From: Actinoalloteichus caeruleus DSM 43889
GTDB taxonomy: Bacteria; Actinomycetota; Actinomycetes; Mycobacteriales; Pseudonocardiaceae
NCBI RefSeq assembly: GCF_000429185.2
Contig: NZ_AUBJ02000001.1
Coordinates: 4,278,001 to 4,342,000, forward strand
Length of the DNA stretch: 64,000 nt
Direction: 5' to 3'
In this document: positions 48,030 to 57,745 of the stretch, in pieces
Layout: each line of letters opens with the position of its first letter
Position numbering within the stretch: position 1 is the first letter of the stretch
The notes under the pieces: generated by a model
Told to the model about the DNA's origin: nothing
The model's database searches: none
What the model saw: the letters and a program-made list of their open reading frames with translations, nothing else
Made by a program: the position numbers and the translations under genes

Positions 48030-49427
48030 ATGGGCTCACTCGTCGACGTCGACCTGCTCACCGCCCTCCGTGCCGCCGTGGGGCCGGACCACGTCCTGGT
48101 GGACCGGGACGTCACCGAGTCCTACCGTCGCGACATGATGCCGCTCGCACCGGCGGGATCACCAGCCGCGGTGGTGCTGCCGGCCACCACGGAGGAGGTC
48201 CAGGACGTCGTGCGGGCCTGCGGGGCCGCCGGTGTCCCGATCGTGCCGAGGGGGGCGGGCAGCGGCCTGTCAGGAGCGGCCAACGCCGTCGACGGGTGCG
48301 TCGTCCTGGCGCTGACGCGGATGGACCGGATCGTCGAGATCGACCCGGACAACAGGGTCGCCGTGGTCGAGCCTGGGGTGGTCAACCTCGACCTGAGGTC
48401 GGCGGTGGAGAAGCACGGGCTGTTCTACCCGCCCGACCCCTCCAGCTACGACTGGTGCACCATCGGCGGGAACCTCTCCACCAACGCCGGCGGGCTGTGC
48501 TGCGTGAAGTACGGGGTGACCACCGACTCGGTGTTGGGTCTGGAGGTGGTCCTCGCCGACGGCGAGGTGCTGCGGACCGGGCGCCGCACCGTCAAGGGGG
48601 TCGCGGGGTACGACCTCACCAGGTTGTTCGTCGGCAGCGAGGGCACGCTCGGCGTGATCACACGCGCCACGCTCGCGCTGCGTCCGCTGCCCCAGGCACC
48701 GGCGACCGTGGTCGCCTCCTTCGGCTCCACCGGAGCCGCCGGCGTGGCGGTGTCCAGGATCGTGCGGGAGGGCATGGTCCCCTCCCTCCTGGAGATCATG
48801 GACTCGGTGTGCGTCAGGGCCGTGGAACGCCACCTGTCGACCGAGTTGGGGGACGGCGCGGGGAGCGCTGCCCTGGTCATCGGCCAGTCGGACCTTGGTA
48901 GGGCGGCGGGGCTCGCCGAGGTCTCGAGGCTCGAACAGGTCTGCCTGGACGCCGGCGCCGAGTTCACCCACCACACCGACGACCTCGCCGAGGGGCGGCT
49001 GCTGTTGGCCGCCCGGCGGGCGGTGCTGCCCGCCCTGGAGACCCTGGGGTCCTGGCTGACCGACGACGTCTGCGTCCCCAGGACCAGGATCGCCGAACTG
49101 ATCGCGGGCTGCGCCGAGATCGGGGAGGAGGTCGGGTTGACCGTCGCCGTCACGGGCCACGCCGGCGACGGCAACATGCACCCGACCATCGTCTACGACG
49201 CGTCCAGGGCGGATGAGGCGGAGGCCGCGCGAGTCGCCTTCGACCGCATCCTCGCCCTCGGGTTGCGGCTGGGCGGAACGGTGACGGGCGAACACGGCGT
49301 CGGCAAGATCAAGCAGGACTGGCTCGCGACGGAGATCGGTCCGGTCGGGTTGCGCGCGCACCGGGCCATCAAGAACGCCCTGGACCCAGGGGGGTTGTTC
49401 AACCCGGGTTCGATGTTCCGGGGCTGA
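48030..49427 (+). CDS. FAD-linked oxidase, GlcD/D-lactate dehydrogenase type
   Basis: 465 residues of the GlcD/Dld2 family: an FAD-binding PCMH domain with VVLPATTEEVQDVVRACG, PRGAGSGLSGAAN and GGNLSTNAGGLCCVKYGVT, and a C-terminal substrate domain with TVAVTGHAGDGNMHPTIV and GTVTGEHGVGKIKQDWL. It oxidises a 2-hydroxyacid such as glycolate or D-lactate (or D-2-hydroxyglutarate), passing electrons to an unspecified acceptor. No Fe-S partner (GlcE/F) is adjacent. TACCGT eight bases before ATG 48030 suggests a leaderless transcript. Confidence 0.9.
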   Translation: MGSLVDVDLLTALRAAVGPDHVLVDRDVTESYRRDMMPLAPAGSPAAVVLPATTEEVQDVVRACGAAGVPIVPRGAGSGLSGAANAVDGCVVLALTRMDRIVEIDPDNRVAVVEPGVVNLDLRSAVEKHGLFYPPDPSSYDWCTIGGNLSTNAGGLCCVKYGVTTDSVLGLEVVLADGEVLRTGRRTVKGVAGYDLTRLFVGSEGTLGVITRATLALRPLPQAPATVVASFGSTGAAGVAVSRIVREGMVPSLLEIMDSVCVRAVERHLSTELGDGAGSAALVIGQSDLGRAAGLAEVSRLEQVCLDAGAEFTHHTDDLAEGRLLLAARRAVLPALETLGSWLTDDVCVPRTRIAELIAGCAEIGEEVGLTVAVTGHAGDGNMHPTIVYDASRADEAEAARVAFDRILALGLRLGGTVTGEHGVGKIKQDWLATEIGPVGLRAHRAIKNALDPGGLFNPGSMFRG

Positions 49428-49687
49428 CACCGCCACCGGGCGCGCCGCACCCCCGTCCCCCGCCACACGAGGTCGGGCGGCCCGGGGTCGGGGCGGGCGT
49501 GCGCTCCGTTGGCGACGCCCGAGGGGCAGCGGCCCGCGACGGCGGTCCACCGCCCGTCGGAGGGGGCGGCGTCGGGGCCTTCGCGGCAGCCCAGCCCCGA
49601 TCGGGGTGACCTGGCGGGATGACGCGGGGCTCGGCTCCGGCACGCGGCTCCGCCGGCGGACGGGAGCGTGGCCCCGGCGGGAGGGCC

Positions 49688-49948
49688 TCAGAGCACGGTG
49701 ATGACGCCGGCCACGGCCCCGCAGAGCAGGCCGAGCCCGAGGGAGATCCCCGCGACGACGGCCAGCCGCCGCCCGCCGCCCGCGGGTTGGTCCCGGCCGC
49801 TGGGGAGGAGGCCGCGCTGGGTCGCCGTCTCGTCCGGCGGTGGGTTGGTGACCTCCGCCGGAGCCGAGGGCGGGTCGGACCGGGCCTGGAGCGCCTGCGC
49901 GCGCAACGCTTTGGACAGCACCTGCTCCGGATCCGACGGATCTCCCAC
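49688..49948 (-). CDS. small single-helix membrane protein
   Basis: 86 residues, basic to acidic N-terminus (SDPEQVLSKALRAQALQ), a Pro-rich linker and a C-terminal membrane helix (LAVVAGISLGLGLLCGAVAGVITVL). The sequence MGDPSDPEQVLSKALRAQ looks like a conserved actinobacterial family of small membrane proteins; no function is known. The GTG start is preceded at seven bases by TATCCT on the minus strand, fitting a leaderless transcript. It is upstream-facing next to nagA's 3' end. Confidence 0.65.
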   Translation of the reverse strand: MGDPSDPEQVLSKALRAQALQARSDPPSAPAEVTNPPPDETATQRGLLPSGRDQPAGGGRRLAVVAGISLGLGLLCGAVAGVITVL

Positions 49949-49984
49949 GGGAGGGAGGATACCGAGCGGTCCCCGAACTGATCG

Positions 49985-51163
49985 TCACCTCGACGGGTGA
50001 CCAACCGGCGGGGCCTCGTCGGACGTGCCCGCTGGCGGAACCCGGGTCCCCTTCGCCAGCACGGCGCGGATGGTGAACTCCTCATCCAGCACCACGAGGT
50101 CCGCGTCGAGGCCGGGGCGCACCGCCCCGACGGCGGCGTCGAGCCCCAGCAGTGAGGCAGGCGTGGTCGAGGTGGCGCGCACGGCCTCCTCGACGGTGAG
50201 ACCACAGCCCCGGACCAGGTTGGCGAAGGCGCGGTCCATCGTCAGGCTGCTGCCGGCGAGCGCCCCGCCCGGGAGCAGCGGCACTCCGCCGGTCACCGTG
50301 ACGGGGAGGCCGCCGAGCACGTACTCGCCGTCGCCCGCGCCGGCCGCGCCGATGGCGTCGGTCACGGCGGCGGTACGCCGGGGGCCGGCGTGCCGGGCGG
50401 CCAACCGGGCGACCGTCGGGTGCAGGTGGACCAGGTCGCAGATCAGCTCGACCACGACCCGCTCGTCGTCGAGGAGCGCCGCGATCGGCCCGGGCTCGCG
50501 GTGGTGGAGCGGACGCATGGCGTTGAACAGGTGCGTGGCGACCCTCGCGCCGGCGTCCACCGCCGCCCGTGCCTGGTCGGCGGTCGCGTCGGTGTGCCCC
50601 ACGGCCGCGAGCACCCCGGCCCCGACGAGACGGCGCACGGCGGGCAGGGCGTGGGGTAGCTCGGGTGCCAGGGTCACCATCCGCACGGTTCCCCCTCCCT
50701 CGGCCAGCAGCCGGTCCACCAGCGCGGGTTCCGGCGCGCACAGGGCGGCGGGGTCGTGGGCACCGCACCGCCCCTCGGCCAGGAACGGGCCCTCCAGGTG
50801 GATGCCGGCCAGCAGGCCGGAGCGCACCGCCGGTCGCAGCGACCCGATCTGCCGGACCAGCTCGTCGGGTGCGGCCGAGACGAGGCTGGCCTGGAGGGTG
50901 GTGGTGCCGTGGCGCCGGTGGACGTCCACGGCGGTCGAGACCGCCTCGGCGGTCCCCTCGGTGAAGGACGCGCCGCCGCCGCCGTGGCAGTGGATGTCCA
51001 CGAAACCGGGGACGACCCACCCGCCGGCGGCGTCCACCACGGACCGCGCGGCGGGTGCGGGCCCGTCACCGACGGCGGTGATCCTGCCGTCGTCGATCGC
51101 GACCCAGCCCGTCACCTCACCGTCAGGTGTGATCACCCTGCCCCCGGTGACCAGCGTGGACAC
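49985..51163 (-). CDS. nagA: N-acetylglucosamine-6-phosphate deacetylase
   Basis: 392 residues. It removes the acetyl group from GlcNAc-6-P in amino-sugar and peptidoglycan turnover. The amidohydrolase metal motif is VDIHCHGGGGASF, HLEGPFLAEGRCGAH is the NagA substrate block, followed by VGHTDATADQARAAVDAGA and HLFNAMRPLHHREPG, and AVTDAIGAAG supplies the catalytic aspartate. GTG 51163 is chosen: it lets the protein start at the usual STLVTGGRVITPDG. A dre-like site lies 107 bases upstream. The C-terminal 25 residues are a variable tail. Confidence 0.92.
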   Translation of the reverse strand: MSTLVTGGRVITPDGEVTGWVAIDDGRITAVGDGPAPAARSVVDAAGGWVVPGFVDIHCHGGGGASFTEGTAEAVSTAVDVHRRHGTTTLQASLVSAAPDELVRQIGSLRPAVRSGLLAGIHLEGPFLAEGRCGAHDPAALCAPEPALVDRLLAEGGGTVRMVTLAPELPHALPAVRRLVGAGVLAAVGHTDATADQARAAVDAGARVATHLFNAMRPLHHREPGPIAALLDDERVVVELICDLVHLHPTVARLAARHAGPRRTAAVTDAIGAAGAGDGEYVLGGLPVTVTGGVPLLPGGALAGSSLTMDRAFANLVRGCGLTVEEAVRATSTTPASLLGLDAAVGAVRPGLDADLVVLDEEFTIRAVLAKGTRVPPAGTSDEAPPVGHPSR

Positions 51164-51621
51164 CGCACTGGCCCGGCTGATCGAACCACGGACCTCGGAA
51201 GGCGTCCCGCCCACTGCATGCTCCCCAGGACGAACGTCGGCTGTCGCGAGGCGACCAGCCCGGCCGCCTAGTGGTCTACACCACCGGCCGTGCCGATGGC
51301 GAGAGGTTCCACCGAGCGGATGCGCACCGGCGGGTCGCGGTGGGCCCGAGGGCGGGGGTGGTGATCCGGACCGAGCGACGTGGTCGGCGGGCACCTGAGG
51401 GTGGCCGGCGGTGCCCCACCGGTCCCGGGAGCGCGTGTGCCGTGCCCGGAGCCAGGCCGCCGGGGTCGGACGGGGAGCGTGGCGACGCCCCGCCCCTCGT
51501 GGTCCACGGCCCTCCCCGACGGCCCGGCGGGGGTGGCTGCGGTGCCGGTGCGCTGGTGCCCGAGTGCCGGGCGACTGGGACGACCCGAGCGGCGCCAGGC
51601 GTGGGCCGGCGCGCGCGGAGG
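51164..51621. other. intergenic region upstream of nagA
   Basis: About 460 bases, no gene. It contains the dre-like operator at 51270-51285. Frames running through it are Arg/Pro-rich shadows. Confidence 0.5.
51270..51285 (-). promoter_or_regulatory. dre-like operator (DasR/NagR type) of nagA
   Basis: AGTGGTCTACACCACC matches the Streptomyces dre consensus ACTGGTCTAGACCACT at 13 of 16 positions, with the complete TGGTCTA and ACCA halves. Position upstream of nagA is exactly where DasR acts in other actinomycetes. No dasR gene is in the window. Confidence 0.8.
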
Positions 51622-52134
51622 TCAGCCCTGGCCCTGCCGCAGGATCGCCTGCAACGCGTCGAGGGCGCGGGACGCGGTCGACTTCACGGTGCCCTTCGAG
51701 ATGCCGGTGGCCTCCGCGATCTCCGCCTCCGACAGGTTGCCGTAGTACCGCAGCACCAGGACCTCGCGCTGGCGGGGTGGCAGCTGCGCGAGCGCGCGCA
51801 CCACGGTCTGGTGTTCGGCGGTCAACATGGCCAGCGACTCCGCCGACCGGGCGTTCGGGCTGTGCGGCGGCACGTACTCCCGAGCGGTCTTGCGGCGTCG
51901 CAGGACGGACCGGCTGCCGTTGACCACGGCGGTGCGCAGGTAGCCCACGGCGGCGGCGGCGTCCCGGAGGCCCGACCAGTTCCGGTGCAGGCCCGTGAAC
52001 GCCTCCTGGACGACGTCCTCGGCGGTGGAGATGTCGTCGACCAGCAGGATCGCCAGCCGAACCATCCGCATCCGGTGCTGGCGGTAGAGGTCCTCCAGCG
52101 TCAACGGCGTCTGGGGGGCGGCGGGTCCGGACAT
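51622..52134 (-). CDS. ECF sigma factor, SigE family
   Basis: A 170-residue extracytoplasmic-function sigma factor. Region 2 is LYRQHRMRMVRLAILLVDDI with STAEDVVQEAF, and region 4 is LAQLPPRQREVLVLRYYGNLSEAEIA followed by the recognition helix GISKGTVKSTASRALDAL. This is the SigE-like group common in Streptomyces and Pseudonocardiaceae. No anti-sigma factor is adjacent. It is divergent from the small His/Gly-rich secreted protein, which is a plausible target of the same promoter region. Confidence 0.92.
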   Translation of the reverse strand: MSGPAAPQTPLTLEDLYRQHRMRMVRLAILLVDDISTAEDVVQEAFTGLHRNWSGLRDAAAAVGYLRTAVVNGSRSVLRRRKTAREYVPPHSPNARSAESLAMLTAEHQTVVRALAQLPPRQREVLVLRYYGNLSEAEIAEATGISKGTVKSTASRALDALQAILRQGQG

Positions 52135-52562
52135 GTCGAGCTTCCTGAGGTGACCGAACGTGCGTTCGACCGATCGCTCAGTCGTGCCGGGCCCCGGCGG
52201 AACCTCTCCACACCCACGGGCTAGACGTTACCCAGGTACGCCGGGTGTTCGTAACCCAGACCGGCGAGCCGGGGCCTCCGTGGCGGGGCGCCCCGGGCCC
52301 CTCGGAGGGCCTCGCCCGGCGCACGCCCTCGGTCGAGGGAATTCGCCAGGTCAGGTGCTCGTGTGGCCCACCGCCGCCCGGGGAATGCGCGCTCGAGGTC
52401 CGCGACGGCGGGAGAAAATCATGGCGAAAACCGATCTTCACTGGGTAGAGGGAATTGCCCGGTCTCCCGTGGCCGGCCCCACCGGGCTGCCGCACGATGG
52501 TTTCTGGCTGGGGAACAACGGGCCAGCCGGGAAATCATCGCAATTCGACGGAGGTCGGGACT
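52135..52562. other. divergent upstream region, ECF sigma/secreted protein
   Basis: About 430 bases between divergent starts. AT-rich patches occur at 52413-52465 (AGAAAATCATGGCGAAAACC) and 52530-52550, near the likely promoter of the secreted protein. No gene, tandem repeat or strong hairpin was found. Confidence 0.4.
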
Positions 52563-52832
52563 GTGCGTATCGGAAAGAACGTCGCGAGGACTCTGGTTGT
52601 CGGCGCCGCCGTGGCCATGCCCCTGCTGATCTCTGCCCCCTCGGCCCTGGCCGGCGAGCAGGAGAGTGGCAAGGGCCACGACAAGGGCTACGGCCACGGC
52701 CACGGCCACGGCCACGGCCACGGCTGGGGGCCCCGCTTCCGCTTCGAGGCGGCTGACTGGTACAGCGTGAAGGTCAAGGTCAACTACGACGTGGAGTACG
52801 GTGGCTTCGAGTACGTCTCGATCGACTACTGA
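52563..52832 (+). CDS. small secreted Gly/His-repeat protein
   Basis: 89 residues. A signal peptide ends SAPSALA at residue 30 or so, and the mature start is charged (GEQESGKGHDK). It then has GYGHGHGHGHGHGW, an uninterrupted run of five Gly-His dipeptides, and an aromatic beta-rich tail (FRFEAADWYSVKVKVNYD) ending DY. A role in metal binding or an envelope scaffold is suggested by the histidines but unproven. I do not recognise a family. GTG 52563 has GGAGG eight bases upstream. A strong T-tract terminator follows, and an ECF sigma gene is divergent from it. Confidence 0.75.
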   Translation: MRIGKNVARTLVVGAAVAMPLLISAPSALAGEQESGKGHDKGYGHGHGHGHGHGWGPRFRFEAADWYSVKVKVNYDVEYGGFEYVSIDY

Positions 52833-52863
52833 GTTAGTCGGTAGCGGACGAGGAATTTCCCGA

Positions 52864-52905
52864 GGTTTTGGCAGGTCGCCCGCGCGGCCTGCCAAAACCT
52901 TTTTT
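52864..52905 (+). terminator. Rho-independent terminator with T6 tract
   Basis: GGTTTTGGCAGG pairs perfectly with CCTGCCAAAACC (12 bp), 12-base loop, followed by TTTTTT. Such T-tracts are rare in this genome, suggesting strong transcription of the small secreted protein gene. Confidence 0.9.
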
Positions 52906-53148
52906 GTCGATGAATTCCCCGTGTGGTCCGGAGTGGAATGTGGGGCGGGTGTTCGGAGTGCGTCGCCCGGTTCCGCGCATTCACGTTCCCCGGTGCGCGG
53001 TCACTCCGCGTGCGCGGGTGGACGATCTTCTGTGATCTCGGTCGCGGCGGATGCCGCGCGTGTCGGGCGCCCACCGGCTGGTGCGGGCGGCGCTGGGGGA
53101 GGGGGGCGCGCGCGGTACGGTCCAGCGAACGATCGCAGGGAGGTACCC

Positions 53149-53442
53149 GTGGCCCGTTTCGCCGTCGAGTTCTCGTACAGCGCGGACACCGAGACCCGAC
53201 ACGCCGCCCGCCCCCGGCACCGCGACTACCTCGCGGCGCTCGCCGAGCGGGGAGTGCTCCTCGCCGCCGGTCCCTGGGCGGACGACACCGGCGCCCTGCT
53301 CGTCTATGAGGTGCCGGACGAGGCGGCCCTGCGGGAGGTGCTGACCGCGGACCCCTACACCCCGGCCGGTGTGATCACGCGGACCCGGATCCGGGAGTGG
53401 ACCCCGGTGCTCGGGGCCTGGCTCGGAACGTCGGGCGGCTGA
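53149..53442 (+). CDS. YciI-family protein
   Basis: 97 residues of the YciI-like ferredoxin-fold family: FAVEFSYSADTE, RPRHRDYLAALAERGVLLAAGPWADDTG and a C-terminal DPYTPAGVITRTRIREWTPV. The family's conserved His-Asp pair is present in HRDYL and in the DPY motif. Members are small dimers that may be dehalogenase-like or stress-related; no function is assigned. GTG 53149 has GGGAGG seven bases upstream. Confidence 0.85.
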   Translation: MARFAVEFSYSADTETRHAARPRHRDYLAALAERGVLLAAGPWADDTGALLVYEVPDEAALREVLTADPYTPAGVITRTRIREWTPVLGAWLGTSGG

Positions 53443-53703
53443 GCTCCCGCCCCCGCCGCCGGTCGCGGGCCGCGCCCGTCGACGTGGCGCGGCGTTGGGC
53501 ACGGCACGGGCTCGTACGCCGTCCGGTCGGGTGGTGGCCGCCGTTCGGGCGAACGGTCGCGTCGAGGTCGAGGTCGGGTGGGCGGTTCCCCCGCCCCTCC
53601 CCGGCTGAATCGTTCCGGCCACCCGTTATGTTGATCTCGCGCGGAACGTGTCGCCCGCCCGGGCGGCGGGGAGTTCACGTCACGTTCGCGGACCCGCAGC
53701 CCC
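53443..53703. other. gap between yciI-like gene and fba promoter
   Basis: About 260 bases of GC-rich sequence without a gene; with the fba promoter and leader the distance from stop to start is 340 bases. Confidence 0.4.
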
Positions 53704-53735
53704 TAGGATTCACGCGCACGGAACGTCAGGTTCCG
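53704..53735 (+). promoter_or_regulatory. fba -10 element and leader hairpin
   Basis: TAGGAT at 53704-53709 is a good -10, placing the transcript start near 53716. A small hairpin CGGAAC-GTCAG-GTTCCG (53719-53735) follows at the start of a leader of about 65 bases. Confidence 0.45.
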
Positions 53736-53782
53736 CGTCGCCCGTCGACGTCGCGCAGCGGCACGCCCCGAGGAGGAGACCG

Positions 53783-54817
<1,035 letters not shown>

Positions 54818-54909
54818 GCTCGCCGGAGCCCCCGCCCCGTGGTGTCCGAGCGGAGACCGGGGCGGGGGTCGGAGCGGGCCGATGGCGGCCGGCCCGACAC
54901 AATGCGGTC

Positions 54910-55329
54910 ATGAGCCACACGAATCTGCTCGGACCGGACCCGACACTGCTGCCCGAGTTCACCGAAGCCCAGGCTGAGCTGGACTCCGGCACCGACCCCG
55001 GGGACGTGGCCCGAGCCCATCCGACCTTCAGCGCCGCCTGGGCGGCGCTCGCCGAGCGGGCACTGGAGCAGGGTGACCCGGTCGCCGCCTACGCCTACGC
55101 CAGGACCGGGTACCACCGGGGCCTCGACCAGCTGCGTCGGGCCGGGTGGAAGGGGCACGGCCCCGTTCCGTGGCGGCACCGGCCCAACCAGGGATTCCTG
55201 TCCGCGTTGGCCGCTCTCGCGTTGGCGGCCGAGCGGATCGGTGAGCAGGACGAGTTCGAACGCTGCCGCCAGTTCCTCGTGGATTCCGACCCGGAGGCCG
55301 CCGTGGCCACCGGACTGTCGGGGGACTGA
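54910..55329 (+). CDS. DUF3151 protein
   Basis: 139 residues of the DUF3151 family, usually next to fba. The visible pattern includes NLLGPDPTLLPE, DPGDVARAHPTFSAAWAALAE, AYAYARTGYHRGLDQLRRAGW and WRHRPNQGFLSALAALALAAE. It is helical and cytoplasmic, with no known activity. ATG 54910 has no strong ribosome-binding site but the domain starts at once. It is co-oriented with fba and may belong to its transcript. Confidence 0.88.
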   Translation: MSHTNLLGPDPTLLPEFTEAQAELDSGTDPGDVARAHPTFSAAWAALAERALEQGDPVAAYAYARTGYHRGLDQLRRAGWKGHGPVPWRHRPNQGFLSALAALALAAERIGEQDEFERCRQFLVDSDPEAAVATGLSGD

Positions 55330-55408
55330 CCGGGAACCGACGGGGTGGGCCCGGGGAGTCGCGGTAGCGTCGACCACGGGTGAGAACGGCCGAGAGGGGA
55401 CAGGGGCG

Positions 55409-56116
55409 TTGCCGGACAACGACTACGCGTTCGACAGCAGGTGGGAGGTGCCCGGTCTCGTCGCCGACGTGGCCGAGGTCCTCTTCGACCCGATGACCCT
55501 GCCCGAGTGGTGGCCGTCGGTGTACCGGACGGTCGACCGGGTGGACGGTTCCCCGCCCGACGCGCCCCCGGCCGTCGGCTCGGCCTACGACCTGCACACC
55601 ACCGGCTGGCTGCCCTACACGCTCCGCTGGCGGCTCACCGTGGAGTCGGTGGGGCGGGACACCTGCTCGCTGACGGCGAGCGGGGACCTCGTCGGCCGGG
55701 GGGTGTGGCGCCTGCGTCAACTGACCCCCACCTCCACGGAGGTCCGCTTCGACTGGCGGGTGCGGGCGGACAAGCCCCTCCTCCGGAACCTGTCCACCCT
55801 GGTCAAACCGGTGTTCGCCGCCAACCACCAGTGGGCGATGCGGCAGGGGGACCGCAGCCTCCGGCTCGCGATCGCCCGCCGTTCGGCGACCCTCAACGGT
55901 GACGTGGCGGCCCTGGCGGCCATCCCGGCCCCGCCGCCGCCCACCGGAGCCCGGGAGGCCGCGCTGCTGGCGGCCGGTGCGCTCGTGGCGATCGTGCCGG
56001 TGGCCTGGCTGTTCAGCCGGCGCGCCCACGTCCGTGCCGGGCTCCCCGCCCACCCCCACCTGACCGCCGGCGCTCACCCCCGCCGCCCGGGTGGGGCCGG
56101 CACCCGCGTGGGCTGA
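55409..56116 (+). CDS. SRPBCC (START-like) domain protein
   Basis: About 235 residues, mostly a helix-grip fold: YAFDSRWEVPGLVADVAEVLFDP, PEWWPSVYRTVDRVDG, YTLRWRLTVESVG and VRFDWRVRADKPLLRNLS. A C-terminal hydrophobic stretch (AALLAAGALVAIVPVAWLF) would anchor it in the membrane. The family binds hydrophobic ligands such as lipids, or acts as polyketide cyclase; no ligand is implied here. The start is probably TTG 55409 (GAGAGGGGACAGGGG upstream), but this is uncertain. Confidence 0.72.
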   Translation: MPDNDYAFDSRWEVPGLVADVAEVLFDPMTLPEWWPSVYRTVDRVDGSPPDAPPAVGSAYDLHTTGWLPYTLRWRLTVESVGRDTCSLTASGDLVGRGVWRLRQLTPTSTEVRFDWRVRADKPLLRNLSTLVKPVFAANHQWAMRQGDRSLRLAIARRSATLNGDVAALAAIPAPPPPTGAREAALLAAGALVAIVPVAWLFSRRAHVRAGLPAHPHLTAGAHPRRPGGAGTRVG

Positions 56117-56211
56117 GGGACGGGGGTCAGTTCGCGGCCGCCGACGGTCGTGGGCACGGCCACACGCTCGTCAGCCGGGCCTCCTCGGCGTACCGGGGCA
56201 CAATTGCCCGT

Positions 56212-57450
56212 GTGAACCGGGTGCGTGAGGAGTTCGGCCGCGGTGCGCGGAGACTTCTGCGCAGCGGGATCCCGATCGTGCAGTGCGCGGTGGCGGCGGC
56301 GCTGGCGTGGTGGGTCGCCGCCAGCGTGATCGGGCACGCGAGCCCGTTCTTCGCGCCCATCTCGGCGGTGATCTGCCTGGGCGCCTCGCTCGACCAGCGG
56401 ATGCGGCGGGTGGTGGAACTCGTCGCCGGGGTCAGCGTCGGCATCCTGATCGGTGACCTGCTCATCTCGGCGATCGGTTCCGGGCCCTGGCAGCTCGCCC
56501 TGGTGGTCGGCCTGGCCATGTCGGTGGCGGTGTTCCTCGACGGCGGCGCGATGATCGCGCGGCAGGCCGCGTCCTCCGCGGTGCTCGTCACGGTGTTGTT
56601 GCCGCCGGGTGGCACGGGGGGCTTGGACCGCTTCGTCGACGCGCTCGTGGGTGGGCTGATCGCCCTGGCGGTGGCCGCCCTGCTGCCGGCGAACCCCCTG
56701 AGCGTCGCGCACCAGAAGGGCCGCGTCGTCCTCGGGGAACTCGCCGACGCGCTGCGGGGGCTCGCGGTGGCCGTGTCCACGGGTGATCCACGGCGGGCGG
56801 CGACCGTGCTGACGAGGACCAGGGAGAGCCAGCACGCGGTCGACCAGTTCCAGGAAGCGCTCCAGGCGGGCCGGGAGATCGTTAGGATCGCCCCGCTCCG
56901 GTGGAGGCGGCGGCGGGACCTGGACCGTTACGTCACCGCGTCGAGCCGGGTGGATCTGGCGCTGCGGAACACCAGGGTTCTCGCCCGGCGGGCGCACGCG
57001 GCCCTGCGGGACGGCGAGGAGGTGGCCCGGTCGTTGCCGGCCCTGCTGGAACGCCTCGCCGGGGCGGTGGTGCTGCTGCGGGACGAGTTGTCCTCGGGTC
57101 GGGAGCCGGTGCAGGCGCGGGCCGCGGCCAGCGCGGTGGCGAAGGCGGCGAACGCCGAGCTGTTGGAGTCCGGTGGCTTCTCCATGCGGGTGGTGGTGGC
57201 CCAGCTCAGGTCGGTGGCGGTGGACCTCCTCCAGGCGACCGGGATGAGCCGGGACGACGCCGTGGCCGTGCTGCCACCGCTCCACCGTGGACGGCGGGCG
57301 CCCGAGGAGACCGGCGAGCGGCGGGCGGACGACGCGGAGAGGTCCTCCCGGTCGGCGGCGAGTGGACCGGCCGACCGCCACCCGCGTGACGACCAGGACG
57401 CCCCTGGCGCCGGGGAGCGAGGTGGAGGAGCGGGGCCGCCGGGCGGCTGA
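56212..57450 (+). CDS. FUSC-family membrane protein (aromatic acid exporter type)
   Basis: 412 residues with six N-terminal membrane helices in the FUSC/ArAE-like pattern (VQCAVAAALAWWVAASVIG, ASPFFAPISAVICLGAS, ELVAGVSVGILIGDLL and AALLPANP). A cytoplasmic helical region follows, then a charged, low-complexity C-terminus. Related proteins export aromatic acids or act as uncharacterised transporters. The GTG start (TGTG context) is preceded by CACAAT at seven bases, consistent with leaderless transcription. Confidence 0.85.
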   Translation: MNRVREEFGRGARRLLRSGIPIVQCAVAAALAWWVAASVIGHASPFFAPISAVICLGASLDQRMRRVVELVAGVSVGILIGDLLISAIGSGPWQLALVVGLAMSVAVFLDGGAMIARQAASSAVLVTVLLPPGGTGGLDRFVDALVGGLIALAVAALLPANPLSVAHQKGRVVLGELADALRGLAVAVSTGDPRRAATVLTRTRESQHAVDQFQEALQAGREIVRIAPLRWRRRRDLDRYVTASSRVDLALRNTRVLARRAHAALRDGEEVARSLPALLERLAGAVVLLRDELSSGREPVQARAAASAVAKAANAELLESGGFSMRVVVAQLRSVAVDLLQATGMSRDDAVAVLPPLHRGRRAPEETGERRADDAERSSRSAASGPADRHPRDDQDAPGAGERGGGAGPPGG

Positions 57451-57479
57451 GCGTGGCCACCGGCGGCGGGTGGCCACGC
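57451..57479. terminator. terminator between convergent genes
   Basis: GCGTGGCCACC and GGTGGCCACGC form an 11-bp stem with a seven-base loop, starting directly after the FUSC stop codon. Confidence 0.6.
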
Positions 57480-57484
57480 CGGCC

Positions 57485-57745
57485 TCAGCCCCGGGGGCGG
57501 TGCAGCGCGCCGAGCAGCGCCCGGTGCAGGACCTCGTGGTCCCGGACGTCGTGGAGGGTGACCTCGCACGCTCCCAGCCGGTACCACTCGTCGGCCTCGG
57601 CGTACCGCACCCACACGAACACCCGCCCGTGCTCGTCGCACTCGGTCCGCAGTTCGAGGTCCCCGGTGATCACCCCGACCTCGTCGGTCATCACGCCTCC
57701 GGGCGGCGCGCTGAACGGGGAGAGTAGTTCCGGCGGGTTCGGCAT
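57485..57745 (-). CDS. small conserved-looking hypothetical protein
   Basis: 86 residues. After a Pro-rich start (MPNPPELLSPF) it has alternating beta-strand and helix character: VITGDLELRTECDE, FVWVRYAEADEWYRLGACEVTLHD and HEVLHRALLGALHRPRG. It is compact, acidic and without membrane segments. No family is recognised. ATG 57745 has AGGTGG upstream; ATG 57691 is an alternative start. Confidence 0.6.
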   Translation of the reverse strand: MPNPPELLSPFSAPPGGVMTDEVGVITGDLELRTECDEHGRVFVWVRYAEADEWYRLGACEVTLHDVRDHEVLHRALLGALHRPRG

